DNA of 27,165 nt from Pseudomonadota bacterium (GCA_016713725.1 JADJOO010000022.1:1-27165); one strand, 5' to 3'; shown: positions 1 through 8,913, numbered from the stretch's first letter. A program made the numbers and translations. The notes: generated by a model not told the origin, from the letters alone.

Positions 1-49
1 AAAAAAGCAGGTGCGACAAGGAGTTGGAACAACCGCGCATGCCTTGTCG
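1..49 (-). terminator. Possible terminator-like hairpin downstream of rlmB
   Basis: On the minus strand an 8-bp stem pairs 42-49 with 14-21 around a 20-base loop. About seven bases later comes a run of six T (the A run at 1-6). It lies downstream of rlmB and would read in the right direction. The long loop and the spacer before the T run make it a weak match to an intrinsic terminator. Confidence 0.3.
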
Positions 50-95
50 GCTGCACGGAGCCGCGCATTCTAGCGGAAGAAGGGGCCGACGGAAA

Positions 96-202
96 GGGGA
101 TAGGGGTTGGGGGATGGGGGTTAGTCGGAGGTGAAGCTGCACCGGATGCCGCGGTTGCTCCTCCGACTAACCCCCATCCCCTATCCCCTATCCCCTATCC
201 CC
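96..202. repeat. G-run inverted repeat (cruciform/G-quadruplex-prone)
   Basis: A perfect 22-bp inverted repeat pairs 110-131 with 160-181 around a 28-base loop. Both arms extend outward into runs of G or C. The left arm has four G runs of four or five at 96-99, 103-106, 109-113 and 116-120. The right arm has five C runs between 171 and 202 with the period CCCCTAT. Each arm alone fits the G-quadruplex pattern on one strand. The right arm overlaps the end of rlmB: its stop codon (195-197) is the TAG inside GGGGATAGGGG. The layout suggests a dispersed intergenic repeat inserted at the gene end, possibly acting as a terminator or mRNA stabiliser. Function is inferred. Confidence 0.8.
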
Positions 203-965
203 TTCTCTGGCGCACGGCCTCGAAGAGCGCAACCCCCGCCGCCACCGACACGTTGAGGCTTTCGACGGCGCCGGCCATCGGGATCGACACCAGCTCGTCG
301 CAGGCTTCGCGGGTGAGGCTGCATGCCCTCGCCCTCGACCCCGTGACCAGCGCCGTGGGACCACTGAGGTCGAGGTCGTAAAGCGTGCGGGCAGCGCCAT
401 CGGCGGCACCGACGAGCCAGACGCCCCTGATCTTGAGTTCACGCAGCGTGCGGGCCAGTTCACGACCTGCACAAGCGGACGGCTTCGGCGGCACGCGGCT
501 ACCTTGCGGCACGACGGGGCGTCATCCTGACTGCTCGATCACGCGGCACGATCGCGGCCGCAACGCCTGCGGCGTCGGCAATTGCGCAGGGACGCGCCCA
601 GATGCGTGGGTCGGTGACGCCGTCGAGCACGAGCAGCAACGGGGGTGCGTCGCCGAGCGACTCGAGCGCCGCCTCGAGCTGCGTCTCAGGATCGCCGGGG
701 CGCGGCGCGATTTCGACGATCACACCCTGGTGCCGTTCGCCGTCGGCGAGCTTATCGAGTTGCGAGTCGTCGGCATCGACGACGGTGATCCCGGCCTGCC
801 CGGCCAGCGCGCGCAGCTCCTGCAGGCGAGGCGCGGAATCACGCGACGACGAGAGCCACAGCTGCCGCACGCGCTGCGGTGCACGCTGCAGCAGGACGCG
901 TACCGAGTGGATGCCGTACGCGACGTTGCCCGCCGACTGCGCGCTTGACGACGACCCGCGCGCAT
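195..965 (-). CDS. rlmB: 23S rRNA 2'-O-methyltransferase RlmB (frameshifted)
   Basis: SPOUT/TrmH-family enzyme that 2'-O-methylates a conserved guanosine in domain V of 23S rRNA (G2251 in E. coli). The N-terminal substrate-binding part is seen as NVAYGIHSVRVLL followed by DGERHQGVIVEI. The SPOUT part shows LLLVLDGVTDP, ADAAGV, IVPRDRAVRMTP, then LTREACDELVSIPMAG and SLNVSVAAGVALFEAVRQR, which is the SAM-binding knot. Length (about 255 residues) fits the family. At least three indels break it: near DPHNLGACLR (about 585-600), around 480-520, and in the GSEGEGM segment near 330-350. The motifs on both sides are well kept, so sequencing error is likelier than decay. I chose ATG at 965 because it overlaps the inferred rnr stop as TGATG, which implies translational coupling. 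The last codons and stop come from the G-run repeat. Confidence 0.85.
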
Positions 966-3293
966 CACGTGCCTGCCCCGCCGCGTCGGGTGCTCGACGG
1001 CCGCGTCCGCCTGCACGGCGCGCGTCACGCGGATCGTGCCGACGCGGCATCAGCGACGCCTCCGTCCGCCGCCCGCGCTGGAAGCGCCCCGCTGTCGGCC
1101 TGCGCGGTGGTTCCACTTCACCAGCGAGTTCGAAATCCACGCGCCGGTCGTCGAGCGAGACGTTCGTCACGCGCACCCGCACGCGATCGCCGAGCCTGAA
1201 GATCTTGCCCGAGCTGCGGCCGATCATGCGGAAGCCCGAACTGTCGCGGCCGAAGTAATCGGCGCCCAGCGCGGAGACGTGCAGCAACCTCGTCGACCTG
1301 CAGGCCGTCGAGCTGCACGAAGAGGCCGAAGTCGACGACGCCTGAGACGATGCCGTCGAACCGCCGACGCGGTCCTGCATAAAAACACTTGAGCTGTGCC
1401 ACGGCGCTGCGGGTCGCCTCGTCGGCGCGGCGCTCGCGAAACGAGCAATCCTGTCCCAGCACCGGGAACTGGCCGTGCCACTCGATGAGTTGCTGCGGAT
1501 CGCCTTCGCGCAGCACCTGCCGGATGCCTCGATGGACCACGAGGTCGGGATAGCGACGGATCGGCGAGGTGAAGTGCGCGTAGTGGTCGAGCGCCAGCCC
1601 GAAGTGACCGATGTTGCCGGGCTGGTACACCGCCTGCGGCATGGTGCGAATCACGGCCGTTCGAGACCGGAGTCCGGCGTCCGGCCGGTCGCCGATCTTC
1701 TGCAGCAGGTCGCGCAGGTGGTCCGGCGTGACTTCGTCGGGGGCTCGGCAACCAGAGCCCGAACTGCGCAGGAATCACGCAGGGTTTCCAGTCGGTCGAG
1801 TTCCGGCAAGCCGTGCACGCGATAGAGCGTCGGGACCTTGTAGCGGCCGAGGAACGCGCGCGGCCGCGACGTTCGCCGGGACCATGCATTCCTCGATCAA
1901 GCGGTGCGCGTCGTTGCGCGGGTATTCGACCAGCGCCCGACCTTGCCCTGCTCGTCGAACTTGAGCTTGAGTTCGGGGTGTCGAGTTCGAGCGCGCCACG
2001 CCCGGACCGCGCGCGAATGAACGACTTGTACACGCCGTGCAACGCCAGCAAGCGCTCGCGCACGCGTCGAGCGTCTGGCGGCGCACTTCGCGGCGGGCTT
2101 CTCGAGGACCTCGCCCACGTCGCGGTAGGTGAGTCGCGCCACGGAGCGCATCACACCCTCGAAGAAGCGCGAGCGGGTGAGCCGCCCGTCTTCGCCGACG
2201 CGCAGCTCGCAGCAGAGGCACAGCCGGTCCTCGTCGGGCTCCAGCGAGCACAGCCCGTTCGACAGCGCTTCGGGCAGCATCGGCAGCACGCGGTTCGGAA
2301 GTGCACCGACGTGCCGCGCTCGCGCGCTTCGACGTCGAGCGGGCTGCCGGGGCGCACGTAGTGCGCGACGTCTGCGATCGCGACGATGACACGCCAGCCG
2401 CCGCTTCTGCGTTCGGCACCAGACCGCATCGTCGAAATCGCGCGCGTCCTCGCCGTCGATCGTGACGAGTTCCATGTTGCGCAGGTCTTCACGACCGGCA
2501 ATGGCGTCCTGTGGAATGCGGGCACCGAAGCTTTAGCCTCGGCAACGACGGCCGCCGGGAATTCACAGGGCAGGCTGTGCGAGTGAATGGCGATCTCGGT
2601 TTCCTTGCCGGGCGCGCCATGGTCGCCGAGAATCCGGGCAAACACGACCGACCGGACCCGACGTGCGCGATGGCTGATGGGTCAGATCGACCATCACGAT
2701 CTGGCCGTCCACGGCCGCGCCGAGCTGCTGGCTCGGGACCAGACACGCGATGCGGATGCGCGGTTGTCAGGAGTCAGGTAGGCCACGCCTGATCTGATGC
2801 GCAGGCGGCCGACCACTTTCTTCGTGCGGCGCTCGAGCACTTCGACGATCGCGCCCCGCGCCTGGTGCGAAAGCGCGTCGCCTCGATGCGCACGGCGAGT
2901 CGATCGCCACGCATGACTTCGCGCATTCGCGCTGCCGGCAGATAGATGGCGGCGGAGCCGTCATCGGCAGCAGTTGACCATCGCCATTGCGCGCGCCTTG
3001 CACCGTGCCGACGACCGTGCCGGCAATCTGTTCGCGCAGGCAATACTGGCTGCGGCGATTCAGCATCACCTCGCCGCGCTTCACCAGTTGCGCGAGGTCC
3101 CGCTTCGGCCTGCACCGCGCCGGCCGGACCGAACTCCGCCGCAACCTCGTCGAGACGCAGCGGCCGGGCCGCCTTGCGCAGGACGACAATGACCGCGGAT
3201 TCAGGGGACAGCGAGCGCGCAGCGGCTCGGCTGCGCGGTTGTCGCGTTGTCGCGCGGGTCTTGGCCGAACCGCGCCTGTTTCTTTCTACGCAT
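965..3293 (-). CDS. rnr: Ribonuclease R (multiply frameshifted)
   Basis: 3'-5' exoribonuclease of the RNB family that degrades structured RNA and takes part in rRNA quality control. Recognisable pieces in order: an N-terminal winged-helix segment (VIVVLRKAARPLRLDEVAAEF, read in two parts) near 3090-3200; cold-shock-type segments around 2780-3050; the RNB catalytic signature DGEDARDFDDAV near 2430-2460, which carries the metal-binding aspartates; HFTSPIRRYPDLVVHR near 1550-1570; GLFVQLDGLQV, then HVSALGADYF and RVRVTNVSLDDRRVDFEL, which form the S1 domain, near 1130-1330. The span of about 776 codons fits the family (about 800 residues). At least eight reading-frame changes are needed to join the pieces. 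ATG at 3293 is the likely start and lies just behind the divergent tRNA-Leu. The stop inferred at 965-967 overlaps the rlmB start. Confidence 0.85.
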
Positions 3294-3375
3294 CGTTCCT
3301 TACATTGACAGCCCGGGGTCGCCAGTAAATTGCGCCACCTTCCAGCACGGGCCCCCGGGCCCTGCCGCGACCCAA

Positions 3376-3460
3376 GCCCGTGTGGTGGAATTGGTAGACG
3401 CACTAGTTTCAGGTACTAGCGGGTAACACCGTGGACGTTCGAGTCCTCTCCTGGGCACCA
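3376..3460 (+). tRNA. tRNA-Leu(CAG)
   Basis: An 85-base class II tRNA. The acceptor strand GCCCGTG pairs with CCTGGGC apart from one T-C mismatch, and CCA is encoded at 3458-3460. The anticodon stem 3403-3407/3415-3419 (CTAGT/ACTAG) encloses the loop TTCAGGT, with anticodon CAG at 3410-3412. A variable arm follows (GCGGGTAACACC region) and the T-loop is GTTCGAGTC. It is divergent from rnr. Plus-strand sequence immediately after its 3' end changes to AT-richer accessory DNA, as expected for a tRNA used as an integration site. Confidence 0.95.
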
Positions 3461-3512
3461 CTTGTAATAAATATAACAAAATCAGCAGCTTATCCTCGAA
3501 AATTCCTCCGCG

Positions 3513-3536
3513 TGTGGTACAGACCTGTGGTACAGG
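3513..3536 (+). repeat. Tandem TGTGGTACAG boxes beside tRNA-Leu
   Basis: Two exact copies of TGTGGTACAG lie at 3513-3522 and 3526-3535, a 13-base period. The second copy is also the heart of a small palindrome, CCTGT-GGT-ACAGG, at 3524-3536. They sit about 53 bases past the tRNA CCA end. Short tandem boxes in this position could be arm-type binding sites of a tRNA-targeting integrase whose gene is now absent. That role is inference. Confidence 0.45.
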
Positions 3537-3567
3537 TTCTAGACAGCGGATTTCTCTGCTCTCGCCC

Positions 3568-4205
3568 ATGCCCGACTACCGGCGAAATCACTACGTCCCT
3601 GTCTGGTACCAAGAGCGTTTTTCTCGCTCGCAATGAAGGCGCCCATAAGTTCTTCTACTCTCGATTTGCGTCCCGACGCACGGGCATCAAGCGGTGGTGT
3701 CCGCTACACCCGGAAGTCGATCCTGCATTGGGGACCGAACGTTGTTTTGTAGAAGACGACCTTTACACGACACGGTTTGGCGACATCGAATCGACAGAAA
3801 TCGAACGCAGGTTCTTCGGCGCAATCGATAAAGCCGCACCGAGCGCGGTGGCCTACATGGCGAACTTCCAACACCCATCAGCCGATGGGGATGCGTTTCG
3901 GACGCTTATAAGTCACATGAGTGTTCAGAAGCTTCGGACGCCTAAGGGGTTAGCTTATCTGAGGTCGTTGGCGAGAAGCGTTAGTAGAAATCGTTTTGTT
4001 TGCGCTGCAGGAGCTAAAGGACCTCTATTGCGCGATATGGACCGAGTGCATTTGGGCAATTGCCGACGCTTCGGAGTCGCCGACTAAGTTCCTATTTAGT
4101 GACCATCCGGTCACGGTCTACAACGAAGCGTGCTTTCCCGGTTCCTAGATATGCGCTGGAGTTCCCTGATTCGGTGGACACGGATAGCATCATGCTAGCA
4201 CCGGA
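3568..4205 (+). pseudogene. DUF4238 family protein, frameshifted and 3'-truncated
   Basis: The ATG at 3568 opens a protein starting MPDYRRNHYVPVWYQERF, the characteristic DUF4238 start. Further matches are LARNEGAHKFFYLDL, CFVEDDLYTTRFG and STEIERRFFGAIDK, and then, in another frame, ALQELKDLYCAIWTEC and KFLFSDHPVTVYNEACF (the family's C-terminal SDHPV block). At least four frame changes are needed (near 3622, 3730, 4000 and 4150); the first is an extra T in a T run. About 210 codons remain, and homology is lost where the IS3-family element begins near 4205-4230, so the C-terminus is missing. The biochemical function of DUF4238 is unknown. The gene is less GC-rich than the core genes, which fits horizontal transfer. 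Confidence 0.7.
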
Positions 4206-4216
4206 GGTCAGCCCCG

Positions 4217-5117
4217 ATGTCCACACGATTGAGTGCCGGCCGCGTTCCCGCGATCTATAAGTTCATCGAGACCCACCAGAGCCAGCATAGCGTCGAAATG
4301 ATGTGCCGCTTGCTCGAGGTCACCCGGAGCGGCTACTACGAGTGGCTGAAAAACCCGGTGTCGAAGCGGGCGCAGGAAGACGCCAGGTTGCTGCGGCTGA
4401 TCCGCGCCTCGTTCGTCGCAAGTCAGGGTGTCTACGGCGCGCCACGTGTTCTCGACCTGCGCGAAGCGGGTGAGACCTGCAGCAAGCATCGGGTTGCGCG
4501 ATTGATGCGGCTGAACGGCCTGCGCGCCCTGCACGGCTATCGCACCCGACGCTGGTCCGTCGGAAAGCCTTCTGTTTTGATCCCGAATATTCTGCAACGG
4601 CAGTTTACGGTGACGCGCCGCAACAAGGTCTGGGTCACGGATATCACCGCATTTGACGTGGCAAGGTTGGCTGTATCTGGCTGTTGTCATGGATCTGTCT
4701 TCACGCAAGATCGTCGGCTGGTCGGCGCGCCCGACGATCCATCGGGAACTGGTGCTGAATGCCGTCCTGATGGCCATCCGCTGCCGACGACCACGCGGCA
4801 CGCTGATTCACTCAGATCAGGGCACCCAGTTTGGAAGCGATGCGTGGCGGCGCTTCTGCCGGACGAACCACCTCGAGCCGAGCATGAGCCGCAAAGGCAA
4901 TTGCTGGGACAACGCCGTGGCGGAATCCTTCTTCAGCAGTCTGAAGAAAGAGCGCATCAAGAAGCACATCTACAAGACCCGCGAGCTCGCGATCGCAGAC
5001 ATATTCGACTACATCGAGTCGTTCTACAATCCGATACGCCGTCACAGCCACCTTGGCGGAATCAGTCCCGACCAGTTCGAGTCAGCTCACAAAGCTAGGC
5101 GGCGGGGTGTCCACTGA
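4217..5117 (+). pseudogene. IS3-family transposase OrfB (frameshifted)
   Basis: Cuts and joins IS ends through an rve/DDE integrase core. The first part carries IYKFIETHQSQHSVEMMCRLL, SGYYEWLKNP and QGVYGAPRV (HTH_21 region), up to NKVWVTDIT with the first catalytic Asp. The frame then shifts near 4650-4670. The second part shows YLAVVMDLSSRKIVGWS, LIHSDQGTQFGS (second Asp), SMSRKGNCWDNAVAESFFSSLK (catalytic Glu in AESFF) and YIESFYNPIRRHSHLGG. All three catalytic residues are present. Without orfA and with a frameshift the copy is probably inactive, though the frameshift alone could be a sequencing error. The first 10-13 residues may belong to the junction rather than the transposase. Confidence 0.85.
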
Positions 5118-5132
5118 AACCTGGGAACTCCA
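4217..5132 (+). mobile_element. IS3-family element remnant (IS51-like), left end and orfA missing
   Basis: The segment holds an orfB-type DDE transposase and a right end. The bases after the stop, through ACTCCA at 5132, resemble the right terminus of IS51-type elements as I remember them. No orfA or matching left inverted repeat is visible upstream; DUF4238 sequence lies there instead. TGTCCAC occurs at 4218-4224 and again before the right end (about 5108-5114) in the same orientation, so it does not serve as a terminal inverted repeat. The left boundary is uncertain by about 30 bases. Confidence 0.6.
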
Positions 5133-5679
5133 GTTGCTCGACGCGAGCGTTACGTCCCGAAGCGACCGAACCAGGCGTGGTCGATGGATTTCGTCGCCGA
5201 CCAGCTCGTCGACGGCACGCGGTTTCGCGCCTTGACCATCGTCGATGTGTACACGCGAGAAGCACTCGACATCGTCGTCGGCCAGCGACTACGTGCGGAA
5301 CACGTCGTGGAGGCCTGTAATCGACTGGTAGTCGCGAGGGGTCGCCGGTGCGCATCTTCGTCGACAACGGCAGTGAGTTCTCCGGGCGCGTGTTCGATCT
5401 CTGGGCCTATCACCGCAAGGCTGCCATCGATTTCAACCGCCTGGCAAACCGACCGACAACTGCTTCGTCGAGACCTTCAACGGATCACTCCGCGACGAAT
5501 GCCTGAACGTTCACTGGTTCGAGACAATTGACGAGGCCCGGGCAAAGATCGAAGCTTGGCGAGTTGAATACAATGAGAGTCGTCCTCACCAGGCTCTCAA
5601 TGATCTGACGCCGGCAGAATTTGCCGGACAGGCAAGGCATTTGGTGACGTCGGAAGAGTTCAGCAACGCCGAAATCTAA
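5133..5679 (+). pseudogene. IS407-like transposase OrfB, C-terminal fragment
   Basis: A different IS3-family subgroup from its upstream neighbour. It opens abruptly at RRERYVPKRPNQAWSMDFVADQL, which is mid-protein in IS407-type OrfB and includes the first Asp of the DDE triad (SMDF). It continues VRIFVDNGSEFSG (second Asp), GKPTDNCFVETFNGSLRDECLN (Glu in ETFNG) and YNESRPHQALNDLTPAEFA, and stops at 5677-5679. Two frame changes are needed (near 5340 and 5440). The start coincides with the right end of the IS51-like element at about 5132, so that element appears to have cut into this one, yet the missing 5' half is not found upstream of it. Confidence 0.85.
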
Positions 5680-5847
5680 CCGTCGGACTGGTCCTGGAAA
5701 CCCAAGCGCTTCAGAAAAGGCCATCTCCTAAGTCATCAATGGGCCGAGGATTGCCGGCAGGTCAATCCCGCATTCACCAAATCCGGGGACGTCACTGTGT
5801 CGACTACGAGTCGAGGGCGCTCGCTCGGTCTGACAGTTAGGACTCTT

Positions 5848-6803
5848 ATGCGACTTAGCAAACTCGGTGTTTGGTATTCGCTTAGATCGCCTCCAGCGCC
5901 CGCTGCCGCGGCGACCGCGAAACGCATTGAATCCATGGGCTATTCAGCGTTGTGGATCCCAGAATCGGTTGGCCGCAATCCGCTCGTGCACGCCAGCTGG
6001 TTGTTGGCAAACACCACGCACCTCAACATTGCCACGGGCATCGCCAACATCTATCACCGGGAGCCAGGCGTAACTCTGGCCGGGCAAAAAACACTGGCAG
6101 AACAATCCGGTGATCGCTTCTTGTTGGGTCTGGGTGTTTCCCATAAGCCCTTGTGGAAGACGTCCGCGGCCTGAAATACGGTCCGCCCGCTCCAACCATG
6201 CGAACCTACTTGGAAAAAATGGCAGTAGCGCCTTATACAGGCGCAGGTAAAGAGATCAAACCGAAAACCGTCATCGCCGCTCTCGGTCCACAGATGCTGA
6301 ATGTAGCCCGCACCCATTGCGACGGCGCCCATCCCTACTTCAGCTCACCCACCCACACTAAGATGGCACGTACTATTCTCGGGCCAGACAAGATGCTCTG
6401 CGTCGAGCAGAAGGTCATTCTCGAGGGCGATGCCACCAAGGCGCGGCAATTGGCTCGCGCGGTTGCCCAGGTCTACATCAATCTGCCGAACTATCGAAAT
6501 AACTGGTTGCGAATGGGACTGACCGAAGCCGATCTGAGCGGCGGTGGTTCCGACAAATTCATCGACGCCACGTTCGCTTGGGGCAGTATCGAGGCCATCA
6601 GACAACGGGTTCAGGAGCACTTTGAGGCCGGCGCCTCGCATGTTTGTGTGCAACCTGTGAATCCAAACGGCCAATTCGGCGACCTCGATTGGAAGGTCTT
6701 GGAGAAACTGGCTCTGGTCGCTAGGGCTCTATGGCCCTGCTTCGCTGAACGGGCCCAACGAATGCGAACCGCCATGAGGAAGTTGGACCGTATTGAGCGT
6801 TAG
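5848..6803 (+). CDS. LLM-class F420-dependent oxidoreductase, MSMEG_4141-like (one frameshift)
   Basis: Luciferase-like TIM-barrel flavin/deazaflavin oxidoreductase. The text fits the probable F420-dependent family typified by MSMEG_4141: LGVWY, GYSALWIPESVGRNP, NIATGIANIYHREP, GDRFLLGLGVSHKPLVED, MRTYLEKMAVAPY, GAHPYFSSPTHT, GPDKMLCVEQKVIL, LPNYRNNWLRMG and GASHVCVQPVNPNG. The substrate is unknown. The length (about 318 codons) is near the family norm. One base is missing near 6150 (CCCTTGTGG where CCCTTGGTGG restores the frame), so it is probably intact in life. ATG at 5848 follows AGGA at a good distance; an earlier in-frame start at 5797 has no better support. It sits between two IS407-like fragments and reads less GC-rich than the genes after 7000, which suggests arrival with the mobile DNA. 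Use of F420 rather than FMN is a family inference. Confidence 0.85.
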
Positions 6804-6808
6804 TTTTT

Positions 6809-6845
6809 CGGCAAGCTGGCTCGAAGAGAGCCGAGAAGTTTGCCG
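6809..6845 (+). terminator. Hairpin after the LLM gene
   Basis: The outer stem CGGCAA/TTGCCG (6809-6814 with 6840-6845) encloses the inner stem GGCTC/GAGCC (6818-6822 with 6828-6832) around a GAAGA loop. It begins six bases after the LLM stop. There is no T run after it, so termination is only possible. It could instead belong to the 5' end of the IS fragment that follows. Confidence 0.4.
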
Positions 6846-6995
6846 TGAAAGAAGAAGCGATATTCGGTCGAGCAGATCGTGGCCACACTGAAAAAGGCGG
6901 AACTCGGCATATCGGTGGCGGACACCACTCGACAGCTCGGGGTCTCCGCGCAGACTTTCTATCGCTGGAAGAAACAGTACTCAGGATTGCGGTCT
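6845..6995 (+). pseudogene. IS3-family (IS407-like) OrfA, N-terminal fragment
   Basis: KKKRYSVEQIVATLKKAELG, then VADTTRQLGVSAQTFYRWKKQYSGL, is the helix-turn-helix half of an IS3-family OrfA, which binds the IS ends. About 47 of the roughly 88 expected residues remain. Homology stops where the stop codon of the MBL-fold gene on the other strand begins (6996). The GTG at 6845 needs removal of one A to join the frame. Together with the orfB fragment at 5133-5679 it brackets the LLM gene. The order (orfB piece first, orfA piece last) means they are not the two halves of one simple element. Confidence 0.75.
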
Positions 6996-7897
6996 TCAGT
7001 CCTTCTCGATCCGGAACCCGTCCCCATCACGGCACACTCTGACGGCACTCGGTGCACTAAAGTGCGAACCGATCAGCAGGCTTGCGTTCGCCGCGGTCAT
7101 CGTCAGGAGCCTCTCGCGGGTCTGCACCGCCACATCCGGCTCCACGTCCACGGTAGTTCCCAGCCGCGGAAACGCAATCTGGATGGGGTGATGAATGCAG
7201 TCGCCGGTAATCACCGCCGACTGTCCCACGCTCTCTAGCCGGACACTCACGTGACCGGGCGTGTGGCCGGGCGTTGCCACGAGAGACACCCCGGGGCGAT
7301 CGAGTGCGTCGTGCCGACCAGATCCACCAGGCCTGCCCTCACCAGCGGCTCCACCGAGTCCGCATGCGTGGCCGCCATCATGTCCATGACGCTCGCGTGC
7401 CGCGGATCCTGCGGCCCTGCACCGACGGCATCGGCATAGCCCTGCAACTCCGAGGTCCAGAACCGAAACTCCGTTTCCGCGAACAGATACCTTGCCCGCG
7501 GGAACGTCGGCCGCCAAGCCCCGTTCTCCAGAACCGTATTCCAGCCCACGTGATCCGGGTGCATGTGCGTGCACAAGACGTGGGTGACATCCTCGCGAGC
7601 GACTCCGATCGAGCTCAAGCGCTCCAGGAAGTCTCCGCGCCGCTGATGCCAGGCCTCGATAAGAGCGCGCGGCTTGTCGTTCCCGACGCAGGTATCCACG
7701 AGGATCACGGCCCGCTCGGCCCGGACCAGAAAGGCCTGAATCACCCCGATCAGATTATCCGCGGCATCCATGTAGTGGGGCTTCAGCCAGGGCACCCGGC
7801 GCTTGTACTCCGCGCTCGATGGAATCAGGCCATCTATATCGAGCAGATCCTGCTCGTAGATGGACTCCACGATGAGATCACCGATCCGCCAAGTCAT
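6996..7897 (-). CDS. MBL-fold metallo-hydrolase (one frameshift)
   Basis: Metallo-beta-lactamase-fold hydrolase of about 300 residues. The metal-binding signature HMHPDH is at residues 111-116 (inside CTHMHPDHVGWN). Later come TPGHTPGHVSV and ITGDCIHHP, which supply the remaining metal ligands. The C-terminus is GDGFRIEKD. Architecture and size fit the group that includes N-acyl-homoserine lactonases and other esterases or lactonases; the substrate cannot be read from sequence. One base is missing in a C run at 7289-7292 (GGGG on the coding strand; GGGGG restores the frame GVSLVATPGH). ATG at 7897 has GGAG eight bases upstream; the GTG nine bases earlier overlaps that ribosome-binding site and is less likely. 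It is followed directly by the IS orfA stub on the other strand. Confidence 0.85.
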
Positions 7898-7977
7898 AGT
7901 GTGCACTCCGCTCGCTCGCGTGGGACGCCGTGGCCCGTCACTCCGCAGGAGGCCACAGGCTTGCGCCCGCCACCGGC

Positions 7978-8913
7978 CTACCCGGTGGTCGGCAAGTCAT
8001 ACCGGGTGCCCGTCAGGTTCTCCGACAGCGCCCATAGACGCGTCCGGATCTGCTCATCGAGAGCCGCTCTCGGTGGCGCCATCTCGGCGGGGCCACCGCG
8101 CAGGTGAAACCAGCGCGGTCCGTACAGCGCGCACCCCGTGCCTCCGGTGCCGTCATGCCGAACAGCATCGACCGTACCCCGGTGTCGAGGTCCTGCGCAA
8201 ACATCGGCTTCATCATTCGATACGCCCAGGCCTCGACCGTTGCACCGGACTGCGCGACGCTGTTGGCCTGCAGGTTTCCGAGTACCAGCCCGGGATGCGA
8301 CGAATTGACCATCGTGTCGTGACCGGCGAATCGCAGGCGTCGCTGCAATTCATCGGTGAACAGCACATTCGCGAGCTTGCTTTGACAGTAGGCTTTCCAT
8401 CGGCCATAGCGCCTCTCGCCCATCGGATCATCGAAGTCGATGCGACCGGTGAAGCTCGCGCTGCTCGTGACGTTGTGGATGCGCGCCTTGGTGTCGCCGT
8501 GATCACGTCCACAGCATCGACGTGAGCGCGAAGTGGGCGAGATGATTGACCCTGAACTGCATCTCGAAGCGATCGGCCGTCAGTGCACGGGGGACCGCCA
8601 TGACGCCTGCGTTGTTGACAAGAATGTCAAGACGATCGTATTGCCTGCGAAAGCGGTCCGCGAACCGAAGCACCGACTCGAGGCTGGCATTGTCCAACGG
8701 CAAGGTGTGCGCCTTCGCTGCCGGGAAATCCTGCAGTAGCCTCTCGAGCGCCGCGCTCGCCTTCCGCTCGCTGCGGCACGCCAGAATGACCGTCGCACCT
8801 TTGCCCGCCAGAGCGCAGGCAGTCGCGAGCCCAAGGCCCCCATTCGCTCCGGTAATCACTGCCACCTTCTGAGAAAGGTCCGGTATGTCGGCCTGGGTCC
8901 AGTGACGATTCAA
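7978..8913 (-). CDS. Short-chain dehydrogenase/reductase, retinol-dehydrogenase-like (frameshifted)
   Basis: NAD(P)-dependent oxidoreductase with a Rossmann fold. TGANGGLGLATA near the N-terminus is the nucleotide-binding TGxxxGxG. NNAGVMAVP follows, then VTSSAS with the catalytic Ser, and YCQSKLANVLF with the catalytic Tyr-Lys. The SSHPGLV stretch and the late LWALSENLTG are typical of the WW-domain-oxidoreductase/retinol-dehydrogenase-like branch. The C-terminal end reads YDLPTTG. The coding length is about 311 residues, usual for the branch. The frame changes at least twice, near 8480-8510 and near 8126, and the net length is a multiple of three. The start is uncertain; TTG at 8913 precedes NRHWTQADIPDL and has GGGAG upstream. 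It lies between the receptor and the MBL gene on the same strand. The substrate is unknown. Confidence 0.85.

Noticed and set aside
96..202. Repeat array as a CRISPR
   Set aside because: The units are 7-base G/C-run repeats without spacers, arranged as one inverted repeat; no cas genes are present.
499..1380. Open frame joining the end of rnr to the start of rlmB, as if a fusion protein
   Set aside because: It arises from frameshifts. The other frame gives an overlapping TGATG stop/start at 963-967 between two normal-length genes.
4650..4680. Programmed -1 frameshifting in the IS3-family transposase
   Set aside because: In IS3 elements the programmed shift is between orfA and orfB. This break is inside the catalytic domain of orfB and looks like an indel.
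4218..5114. TGTCCAC at both sides of the IS51-like transposase as terminal repeats
   Set aside because: The two copies are direct, not inverted, and the right end of the element lies beyond the second copy.
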